From Saccopteryx bilineata (lineage: Eukaryota > Chordata > Mammalia > Chiroptera > Emballonuridae), in contig NC_089492.1 of the NCBI RefSeq assembly GCF_036850765.1, forward strand, positions 290,134,590 through 290,198,589: a stretch of 64,000 bases of DNA. Direction: 5' to 3'. Positions 56,190 to 64,000 of the stretch are shown one piece after another (positions within the stretch are counted from its first letter, which is position 1; each line of letters opens with the position of its first letter). The notes below the pieces were generated by a model. The model saw only the letters and a list, made by a program, of their open reading frames with translations. It was not told the origin of the DNA and did no database searches. A program made the position numbers and the translations under genes.

Positions 56190-56615
56190 CTGGGGTGAAC
56201 CCTGTTCCTGAGAAATTCATATCACCGGGAACTTCAGAATGGGGCCTTAGTGAGGAGTAGGGCCTTTGCAGGTATATAATTAGGATGAGGTCACACTGCT
56301 GCGGGGTGGGTAATTCCCATAAACTGATATCATTCTAAGAAGAGGCACCGATTTACAGGGAGAAGTTATGAGATGACAGAGGCAGAGATTGGAGTGATGT
56401 GGCCACCAGCCAATGAACGCTGGCAACTAGCAGAGAGAGATCCAGGAGGAGGCAGGAAGGACCTGCCCCTCGACCTGTCACATATAGCATGGCCCTGTCA
56501 ATACTCACATTTCAGACTTCTGGCCCCCAGGCTGAAGGAGAGTCTATTTCAGTGTGTAAAGCCTCCCTCCCCCAGATCGAGTGCTTTATGGCGGTAGCCC
56601 CACACTGACGGAAGT
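56190..56615 (-). mobile_element. MLT1 (ERVL-MaLR) LTR
   Basis: Reversed MLT1. On plus: GAACCCTGTTCCTGAGAAAT, GGAACTTCAGAATGGGGCCT, GGGCCTTTGCAGGTATATAA, TTAGGATGAGGTCACACTGC, GACAGAGGCAGAGATTGGAG, TGATGTGGCCACCAGCCAA and TTCAGACTTCTGGCCCCCAG. This is close to full length. Confidence 0.82.
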
Positions 56616-57780
56616 GGGGTGCATGCCGCTCCTCGGTCCCCCGGTGCACTGGAATCTAGGCTCTCTGGGGACCTCGTGTGCCCCTGTCCCAGAGACCAGT
56701 GCTCCCAGCTGCCTGCTCAGAGCGCATCCTTGGGGAGGTCTTCCGAAGCAGGGCAGTGGCTCACAGGGACTCCGCTTGTAGCCTGGGAGCATGTGTTATG
56801 AGAATCAGGGTCCTCAGGTAGCCCGGAAGCTCTGGGATGACAGACACCGTGTCCCTGCCTCCTGGGTGACTCTCCTGGGGAAGCTCATTCAGCTGGAGCA
56901 AGCAGGGAGGTGTCAGTGCTCCCATCCTGGTCTCCAGTCCTGGCTCTGGCCCCGTGGCTCTCTGTCCTCCCCTTGCCTGCAGTGCAGTGGCAGCATCCCG
57001 GGAGAGGGGACAGGCCAGGTGCCCGAGGGCCTTGGGGAGAGGAAGGAATGCAAGGCTGGTTTCATTGGCTCACTGGAGAAACGCGGGTGCTACAAGGAGC
57101 CCCCGTGAGGGTGTGGGAAGGGATAGGGCGAGGAGCTCTGAGGATAAAATCTATGCAACAGTCACAGCTTCGCAGGCCTGGGAGCTGGCGGGTGGGAGGG
57201 GCAGACGGACTGTTTGGCTTCCCTTTCCCTTCTGACTTTCCATCCCAACCCCTGTTCACTGATGTAATAATGCTGTTTCACAAAGCCCCACAGTGTCAAC
57301 AGCGCACACCGGAGAACTTGGCGTCCTCTGGCTCACAGTTGACAGGTAGCTCTGCTGAGATAGCCACAGGTGCTCGGGTCTGCTGCACATGGCTCTTGAT
57401 CTGGGACCAGCACCCTTGGGGCGTAGTACTCTCTTGGGCGATGGCAGAAGTGGTAGAGGGGCAAGTGGACACATGCAATACCCCTTAAGCTCAGCTTAGA
57501 GCTGATACCTAGTCAGTTCTGCTAATGTACCAGGGGCCAAAGGAAGTCACGTGTCTGAGCTGTATGAGGTGGGACTTTGTATTCCACCCCAGGAGACCTG
57601 GGCCAGAAGGGCAGGGGAACAACTGTAGACAAACAAATGGTCCCTGAGGGCTCCTAGGGGCGGGTCCTGCCTCCTATGCCATCTCCGCATAAACGGGTGG
57701 TCTATACTCGCAGCATCAGGCTGTCTCTGGCCAGCACTACGAGTCTTGACTGGAGTGATCCAAATCACCATAAATAATTG
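56616..57780. other. unassigned sequence
   Basis: GC-rich unique DNA. A possible L2 scrap (GATGACAGACACCGTGTCCC near 56836). No exon is recognised. Confidence 0.4.
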
Positions 57781-57977
57781 TAGACTATGCATTTTTGTTT
57801 GAGACCATGCAAGTTGACTGCAAACCATGCACGCTGATCGGAGACCAGGTATGCTGATTGGTGACCATGCACACTGGCTGCAGACCATTCATGTTGACTG
57901 CGACCATGCACTCTGATTGGAGACTGTGAATGCTGATTGGAGACCATGCATGCTGGCTGCATATCATCCATGCTTTC
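57781..57977. repeat. 20-bp minisatellite, ~10 diverged copies
   Basis: Units such as GAGACCATGCATGCTGATTG repeat with a 20-bp period: at 57801, 57821, 57841, 57861 and 57881. One unit is 19 bp (near 57901), and the period resumes afterwards. Copies differ at several positions each, so the array is old and not actively homogenised, unlike the array at 19808. Confidence 0.9.
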
Positions 57978-58284
57978 CACTGGCATTTTTCTGGTGAGAC
58001 TCAGATTATTCCTGCTGTCCCAACGCATTCCAGAACGGCTCAGCGTCTGGTCCACCAGCCTTCCCTCGGTGGCCCTGAGAGCTCACCTCACATCTTTCTA
58101 AGAGCCTCCCTTCTTCTTTACTAGCCTGCAGCGGGAGAATGCTGACACCGACCAAATTCTCTCAGGGAGACCCAGCACCTACCTCGTTCCTGAGATGAGT
58201 GCCCCGACCTCCACCCCCGTTTCCCTGGGGAACAAGCCTGGCTTCTCCTCTGAGTGAGTTTGCGTGTTCACCGCCCAGGACTTA
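57978..58284. other. unassigned sequence
   Basis: About 300 bp of unique DNA with no recognised feature. Confidence 0.4.
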
Positions 58285-58565
58285 CCGAGAAGTCTATTCA
58301 TGTGAGATTTCCAAAAATAAGCAAACCCATAGATAGAAAGAAGATTGATGGTTGCCTAGGGCTGGGGGCTGGGGGTTCGGGGGGAAGGAGTGCAGTTGCT
58401 AATTGATACGGGTTTCTTTTTGGGGGTGATAAAATACTCTAAAGATGATGCTGGTGATGGTTAGGCAACTCTGAATCTATGAAAAACCATTGAATTATAG
58501 ACTTTAAATGGGTGAATTGCATGGTATGTGGACTCTATCTTAATAAAAGTGTTTGAAAACAAAGG
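58285..58565 (+). mobile_element. L1 3' UTR
   Basis: Plus strand: AAACCCATAGATAGAAAGAA, GATTGATGGTTGCCTAGGGC, TGGGG runs, ATACGGGTTTCTTTTTGGGG, GTGATGGTTAGGCAACTCTG, TTATAGACTTTAAATGGGTG and CTCTATCTTAATAAAAGTG. This is the classic placental L1 tail, same family region as 9251-9500. Confidence 0.88.
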
Positions 58566-58579
58566 CAACATACTGAACT

Positions 58580-58790
58580 GTTATAACAGTGGTTATCACC
58601 TAGGAGTGCTGTCCATCCCCAATGAGGAGACATTTGGAAATGTCTGGAGAATGTTTGGAGAAGTGCTCGGTGGCCTCCCTGGGACGATGCCACCGACATC
58701 TAGTGTGTCAGGGATGCCACCGCACAGCACAGGAGACACGCACAGGTTGCTGTGCAGAGAATGATCGGCGCTGTACGTCCGCAGGGCTGG
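58580..58790 (+). mobile_element. MER5-like hAT-Charlie copy
   Basis: Starts near ACAGTGGTTATCACCTAGGA (a worn CAGTGGTTCTCAACC end), then ACATTTGGAAATGTCTGGAG, GGTGGCCTCCCTGGGACG, CGACATCTAGTGTGTCAGGG, ATGCCACCGCACAGCACAGG. The order matches MER5A-type elements. The right terminal repeat is not clear. Confidence 0.75.
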
Positions 58791-59944
58791 GCTGGAGGGA
58801 ACCTGGACTGGGTAGAGCTGTTAAGAGCAGACTCCTTGGAATCACAGTGCCCAATTTAAAGCCCTGGCCCCTGCCCTTACTAATGCCTTGGGCCTGGAAC
58901 ATCACGGGGATTTCCTGAGCCTCAGCGTCCCGTCCGTGGAAATCAGGAGGGGTTTCAGGAGGGGTTTCTAATAGAGCCCCTCCTGAATAACAAGCCCTGG
59001 TGTGGAGTCGGGCTCAGTGATCGCCTTCCCGACCCGTCTGTGCCTCATGGTGGAACCCACCACACTCACCCTTATCTGACCTGCCTGAGTCCCCTCCTCT
59101 TGTGCCAACAGCCTAAGCTAAAATCCAAAGTGACTCTCTTTAGGGTAAGCTTGTGCTTACACTGCATAGGGACGTGGAAGAGTAATGCACAGAAGGACTT
59201 GCCTTTGGGGTGGGGGAGAGTCGTGGGGGTGTGCGCAGGCTCATTTACTCCACAGTGCCAGGAGGTGCTGGAGACCCGGGGAAAGGCAGGGACCTGCCGT
59301 GGACTCCGCCCCTGCATGGCCATGCTGCAGAGCCCGCCCTGTGCCCACTCATTCTCTGAGATGGAGCTGGGGGAACGCCCCCTGCCTTCCTTTAAAATGC
59401 CCGGTTCGAGGGGACTAGCCAGTATTTCCTGGCTCCCCGCTCCCCGCCCTGTGCTCAGTATCTAGTGAACACCCCCTTCCTCCGCCAGCTGCAGCCCCAA
59501 TGTCTTCAGACAAGTCCTCAAACGAAAGTCAGAAGGGGAAAAACACCACAATTGTAGGTTGGATAAAAATAGTTTAACGTATAAATCAATGAGTCATTCT
59601 GCCAACGCCTTCATAATATTTAGTTTTTACTATAATGAGGGAGTGGGCCCAGGGACGTCACGCGGTGGCCCCGCTGAGAGGCGGGTGGAGGAGTCTGCCC
59701 TTCTCCTTAGGCTGCGGGGGCTGCAGACATTTCCTAACGGAAGAGGGACACCCGTTCTGACACTTGGGAAGGGCCTTTGGAGGCAGTGGAGGGACGAGTG
59801 GCTGAGATCCTGGGGTTCAGTCCCTGTGGCTGAGGGGATGTTAGCTGGGGGCAAGGAGACCGGAAGCCCCTCCGTTCGCACCTGTTGCTCAGGAAAAGGG
59901 CAGAACCTGTGGTCTAAGCTTCACCATTCTGCTTATATTTGTTG
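58791..59944. other. unassigned sequence
   Basis: A weak reversed-MIR signal lies near 58820-58920 (GCCTGGAACATCACGGGGAT). Elsewhere unique DNA without exons. Confidence 0.4.
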
Positions 59945-60060
59945 ACTTACTTGCTTCTGACCTTCTATCGTCCCTGGACCGTGAGCATCTTGCCAACTCT
60001 GATATTCCTGGTGTTGGGCACAGGGCTCAGCACATATTAGGGCTCTAACACACAGTGGCA
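59945..60060 (+). mobile_element. L2 3' end
   Basis: TATCGTCCCTGGACCGTGAG, CATCTTGCCAACTCTGATAT, TCCTGGTGTTGGGCACAGGG and CTCAGCACATATTAGGGCTC match the L2 tail. The young SINE at 60091 is inserted just beyond. Confidence 0.65.
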
Positions 60061-60090
60061 AGTTAATTACTGAAGGAGTCCCTTGACTTT

Positions 60091-60474
60091 TTTTTTTTTT
60101 TTTTCTGAAGCTGGAAACGGGGAGAGACAGTCAGACAGACTCCCGCATGCACCCAACCGGGATCCACCCGGCACGCCCACCAGGGGCGGCGCTCTGCCCA
60201 CCAGGGGGCGATGCTCTGCCCCTCCGGGGTGTCGCTCTGCCGCGACCAGAGCCACTCTAGCGCCTGGGGCAGAGGCCAAGGAGCCATCCCCAGCGCCCGG
60301 GCCATCTTTGCTCCAATGGAGCCTTGGCTGTGGGAGGGGAAGAGAGAGACAGAGAGGAAGGGGGGGGGGTGGAGAAGCAAATGGGCGCTTCTCCTATGTG
60401 CCCTGGCCGGGAATCGAACCCGGGTCCCCCGCACGCCAGGCCGACGCTCTACCGCTGAGCCAACCGGCCAGGGC
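60091..60474 (-). mobile_element. young full-length tRNA-derived bat SINE
   Basis: Minus strand: an intact tRNA-like head (GCCCTGGCCGGTTGGCTCAG at the right end), a perfect B box GGTTCGATTCC (plus 60410-60420 as its complement) and an intact GGTAGAGCGTCGGCC stretch. The body includes GCTCCATTGGAGCAAAG and two tandem copies of a CCCACCAGGGG-type motif (60176-60210). The tail is poly-A (plus-strand T at 60088-60105). The 16-bp target duplication GGAGTCCCTTGACTTT (60075-60090 and 60475-60490) is perfect. Many CpGs remain undecayed, which also indicates youth. Confidence 0.97.
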
Positions 60475-60764
60475 GGAGTCCCTTGACTTTTGAGTTAACG
60501 ACACCCCGTGCTGATTTAGAAGAATGCCACCCGTGGTCCTGCGATCCTTGGAGGAAGACTGGTTGCTCCACCTTTGCCAAGTGAGATGACGCTGAAGGTA
60601 AAATAAACTCCTGTTTTGTGACTTTTCGGCGTGGGTGTGAGTACCACCCTTTTTTTGTTATTGTCCATTCATAGTCCCCCCCCCTCCCCTCCAAGGTTTA
60701 TCCCATTTCCTCTCAGGCTATGCAACATTTGGGCAGCAATCCATTCTCAGGACCTGGGCATCAG
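60475..60764. other. unassigned sequence
   Basis: Short unique stretch with an 11-nt C-rich run near 60678-60690. No feature is recognised. Confidence 0.4.
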
Positions 60765-61060
60765 TCATCAGAGGAATTTAATTAGTGCCTTTTAATCATT
60801 TATTTTAAATGGATGGATGGCTTGCTGCTAAAATCCAAACAACCTCACACTTTATAAATGACTCAGCTCTCGTTGGGAAGACAGACGGGCTTTGCTATAA
60901 ATCGGCCAGGGGACACATGGTTTATTTACTTGAAACTTGGATGTAGCCAGGAGCACTGGCTGTTTTCTTGCTGGGTTTTTGCCTGGGTGAAGGCATATAG
61001 TTATTAAAGAAGACAGTCAAGGTCAAAGCTGCTTATACAGCGAGGTGACTGTCAGGGGCC
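60765..61060. promoter_or_regulatory. candidate conserved non-coding element
   Basis: AT-rich unique block: GAATTTAATTAGTGCCTTTT (60774-60793, homeobox-like TTAATTAG at 60778-60785), AATCATTTATTTTAAATGG, CACTTTATAAATGACTCAGC and GCTATAAATCGGCCAGG. No repeat match. Confidence 0.3.
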
Positions 61061-61084
61061 TTGTGGGGGTGATTAGTTTTATGT

Positions 61085-61345
61085 GAGGTCTGAAGGTGAA
61101 CCTTCCTCATGGGATTAGTGGACCAGAAAGCTCCCTCTCTCTCTCTCTCTTTGCCCTGTGAAGACGCAACGAGAAAGAACCATCCGCCCACCAGAAAGGG
61201 GACCCTCAGTAGACACTGACTCTACCAGCACCTGGATCTTGGGCTTCCAGCCTCCGGAGCTGTGAGAGATGTATGCCTGTTGTTTAAACCCCCAGACAGG
61301 GATAGTGTGTTACCCCAGCCTGAGCTGACCAAAACACCCAGGTCC
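61085..61345 (-). mobile_element. MaLR LTR (MST/MLT1-like)
   Basis: Reversed LTR. On plus: CTCTCTTTGCCCTGTGAAGA, CGCAACGAGAAAGAACC, CACCTGGATCTTGGGCTTCC, AGCCTCCGGAGCTGTGAGAG and TTGTTTAAACCCCCAGACAG, ending near CTGAGCTGACCAAAACACC. Only the 3' two-thirds of the pattern is clear. Confidence 0.72.
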
Positions 61346-61950
61346 AGAGAACTGCCTGAGGACACAGGAGCTGACCATGGCTTTTAAATATAAGGAGAGT
61401 CTGAGCTGAACTCATTACCACCGGAAGGAAGGTGTTCGATGGCAGAGATGCCCGGGGTTCCAGTGGGGTGGGGAGGTGGTTTGATCAGGACAAATGCCTG
61501 GCACTCTGGAATGGCTCGAAGGGATTCCTGCTAGGTGACGAGGACTTCATGGAGAACGTGACCTTGTGAGATCCTTCCTTCCTCAAGATCCTGGGACGCT
61601 CACAGACACTGTCGATGGATCAGGCTTTCACATGAACAAGGCCTTTGATGAGCTCCTGCCCTTCAGGGACTCACAGCTGGGGAGAAATACTTGTGCCCAG
61701 CGAATGGCTAGGTTACTGGTGAGTCATCACTCTGTGATAATACACAACAGAATCTGAAGGCCAGTCACAGGGCGGCCTTGACCTTGGCCAAATACACAAG
61801 GACTCAGACTCTAAGTTCTTGGTTCTTACTTTTTATTTTGCTGTTTCATTGGCTTAAGGTTTATCTGTTCACCCTGCCAACCTTCTGGGAAAAAGCTGGG
61901 ATGGAGAGAAAAAAAACCCACAAAAAAAACCCAAACAAAAATAAAACAAA
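61346..61950. other. unassigned sequence
   Basis: Unique DNA ending in an A-rich patch (61895-61950). No exon is recognised. Confidence 0.4.
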
Positions 61951-61954
61951 GTGA

Positions 61955-61976
61955 CAAAACACACACACACACACTT
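61955..61976. repeat. (AC)n microsatellite
   Basis: About nine to ten AC units after an A-rich patch. Confidence 0.9.
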
Positions 61977-62184
61977 AAAATGGACACAATTGGGCTACTT
62001 GGTTAAGAGGAATTTGGATACAATGGGGAAGCACAAAAAATGCTACAAGTGTGCCATAAATGTTTCCATTTTAGCACAAAAAATTATACAGTACATATAT
62101 ACCATGCATTCCATTTTGTTAATCACTTGGTATAAGACAAAGGTCTCATTTTTTGAGCACGGTGCCCTGATTGGAATTCCAACC

Positions 62185-62292
62185 TTTCTTTCTCTCTCTC
62201 TCTTTTCCCCCGTCTTTCCCTCTCCCTCTCTCTATCTCTCCCTCTCTCTCTCTTTCCTTCTCTTCTCCACCCTCTCCTTCTCCCTCTCTCAT
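62185..62292. repeat. polypyrimidine (CTCTCC)-rich tract
   Basis: About 100 bp of almost pure C/T on the plus strand. Such tracts can form triplex (H-DNA) structures. The text GGTGCCCTGATTGG just upstream (62160-62173) hints at a SINE head, but no tail or target duplication was found. Confidence 0.9.
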
Positions 62293-62627
62293 AAACCACA
62301 TCTATAACAGTCTTTGATTCCTAGTTCAGGATTGAGAACTTAAAGTCATATATAAACCAATCTGAGGTTAGAATCCATCTAGATTCATACAATTTATTAC
62401 CTAATCTTTTATGGTTGACTTGCCCAGCCGAATTCAAGTGCAATATATTTAAGAACTTACCTCTTCTCATTCTTCTTTCCCAAGCAGTCTGTTTGTTTGC
62501 AGGGCTGCCGTTCTCTCTCATAGTCACGTTGGTTGGCTTGGGTGATACATAGCTAACGTACCCGATTGTGACGACTCAGGTGTCTGGCACTGAGTTGGGA
62601 ACAATATGGTGGACTCAGGTGAGTGCA

Positions 62628-62879
62628 CTAGTTTCCTTCAGCGGCCGTGACAAAGTGCCACACCCTGGGCGGCTTACAGCGATGTGCTGTTGTGTCCTCT
62701 CCCAGGTCTGGAGAAGAGGATGAAGGAGGACTGGAGTCTGGGATGAAGGTGTCGGCGGGGCTGGTTCTGTCTTAGCACCAAGGGAGGGTCTGGCCCAGGC
62801 CTCCTTCCTGCTAGTCTGCTGGCATCCTGGGTTCTTCCTGACTCACATGTCGCTCCACCTCCCTTTTTATGGTCACCTG

Positions 62880-62911
<32 letters not shown>

Positions 62912-63060
62912 GTGTCTCCTTTTATAAGGTAGAGACCTTTATCCAGTAGGACCTCATCTTACCTTGGTTATAGCTGCAGAGATCCTATTTCCAAATAAGA
63001 TCGCATTCACAGGTCCCATGGGCTAGGACTTCATGGTGTCCACGTGATACGCTGTGCTTT
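62628..63060 (+). mobile_element. MLT1 (ERVL-MaLR) LTR
   Basis: Plus-strand MLT1: ACTAGTTTCCTTCAGCGGCC, GTGACAAAGTGCCACACCCT, GGGCGGCTTACAGCG, GAAGGTGTCGGCGGGGCTGG, GGACCTCATCTTACCTTGGT, GAGATCCTATTTCCAAATAA, GATCGCATTCACAGGTCCC and GCTAGGACTTCATGG. It holds an internal TG microsatellite (62881-62906). Confidence 0.87.
62881..62906. repeat. (TG)n microsatellite in the LTR
   Basis: About 12 TG units inside the MLT1 LTR, in the position where the LTR naturally has a short TGTGTGTC stretch. Confidence 0.93.
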
Positions 63061-64000
63061 CTGGTGGGAACAGAGGGCCCAGGCTAACTGCAGAGGAGTT
63101 CCCACTGTGAGCAGGTGTGAGCACCGGTGACCTCGTGCTCTCGAGTCAGCCAGTCAGTCCAGCAGACTGGCCGGAGAGCTCCAGCCACCGGGTCTGTGAC
63201 CCTCAGTTCAGCAGTACCCGTGTCTAGGTTCTGGGGAGTCTTTGCTGAGATCCGGGAGGCGGCTTTGGCGGTGGCCAGAGCAGACACCCAGTGGTTTTCA
63301 GTTACAGGGGATACAGACAGAGGGCACAAAGCCACCCAGAATTCGTCACGGGGGTCGTGGTTACCCAAAACAGAGACTGAACCAGAAGTCTTCTTACCAT
63401 CTGTCACCTGCCTGATTTAAGTCTACCACCAAGTGGGCTTTCTCAAATTTGTTAGCCACCTTTGGTTCTTTGGGTCCTGAGCTGACCCCCTACATGTGGT
63501 GTGATGAAGACTCCCTAAGCCGGCAGGAGTCTCAGCACAGCCAGACTGGCGGGTGACCTTGAACTCACGTGAGGAGAGGAGGGGAGCATGTGGTGGCCTG
63601 GGACAAATGCAGGGGAAATGAGGCCACTGTAAAAGACAGTGACAGTGTCGGGGTGTGTTTGTTGACCTCAAAGACTGTGCAGTGTACAAAGAGCTAAGAT
63701 CTGAAGTTGAAACCTGGCCCATTCCTCCCCGGTCTCTGCACGCCTGGGGGTCCTCCGCCACACCTTCTGTGCAGGGGACATGCCAGCCCTGCCGTCTTGC
63801 CTCTCTCGTTCCCTGCAAAGTGAGAACACGGAGAAATGGCCACTCAAATGCTTCTCCAGAAAAAAAAAATGGCCCGTGCATTTCAGCAGCAGACGCCGGG
63901 CAGGCCCCTTTGCAGGTGAGGGGCTGGCGGGGCTGCCGGCAGCCTGGTGTCCGGGACCCCTCTGCACTGCCTGGGCCTGCTCTGGGAGTGTCCGGCCTGA
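63061..64000. other. unassigned sequence to window end
   Basis: Unique DNA with no exon, RNA gene or repeat that I recognise. An A9 run lies near 63861. Confidence 0.42.

Noticed and set aside
60400..60474. tRNA gene-like sequence with perfect B box
   Set aside because: It is the head of a SINE with a long body, poly-A tail and target duplication, so it is not a tRNA gene.
62160..62292. A SINE with a pyrimidine-rich body
   Set aside because: Only a short head-like phrase (GGTGCCCTGATTGG) is present; no B box, tail or target duplication supports it.

Overview
This window is non-coding mammalian genomic DNA, almost certainly from a bat (Chiroptera). The best evidence is a set of tRNA-derived SINEs with bat-type heads and tails (96-434, 31811-32254, 50530-50891, 60091-60474, and an older family at 12752-12916). 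They sit among ordinary placental-mammal repeats: L1, L2, MIR, MLT1/MaLR LTRs and hAT-Charlie elements. From memory these SINE types resemble those of horseshoe or sheath-tailed bats, but the family cannot be fixed without a search. I recognise no protein-coding exon, tRNA gene or functional RNA gene. The long open frames are explained by high G+C and by a tandem repeat whose unit has no stop codon in any forward frame.

Layout. 0-1.3 kb: L1 ORF2 debris carrying a SINE, then a U2 snRNA retropseudogene whose 5' half is inverted. 1.3-8 kb: mostly unassigned sequence with an MLT1 LTR and a candidate conserved non-coding element (CNE). 8.4-9.5 kb: an L1 3' region split by an MLT1 LTR. 10.7-12.9 kb: an L1 with its central ORF2 missing, an internal AT/GT microsatellite and an old SINE after its tail. 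13.6-19.6 kb: TATC repeats, long poly-C runs, MIR, L2 and MLT1. 19.8-23.2 kb: a ~3.3 kb minisatellite of about 75 copies that grew inside a MIR element. 23.56 kb: an unbroken run of 43 G. 23.9-25.5 kb: L1 ORF2 carrying a hAT MITE with an 8-bp target duplication.

25.5-34 kb: MIR and L2 copies, a degenerate interstitial telomere-like tract (30.2-30.6 kb), a strong candidate CNE, a SINE and two LTRs. 34-54 kb: mainly unassigned GC-rich sequence with several AT-rich candidate CNEs (39.9, 42.7-43.2, 46.2, 46.9, 48.0, 53.4 kb), a GATG repeat, MLT1, MIR and a SINE. 54.6-64 kb: L2 holding a 233-bp near-palindromic foldback MITE, three MaLR LTRs, a 20-bp minisatellite, an L1 3' end followed by a hAT-Charlie copy, and the youngest SINE.

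No genes act together here. The pattern of scattered AT-rich, CNE-like islands without exons in a GC-rich background fits an intergenic region or large intron near a developmental gene, but that is inference. The most notable items are the MIR-seeded minisatellite, the inverted U2 pseudogene, the telomere-like tract and the foldback MITE. I found no undescribed protein-based system.
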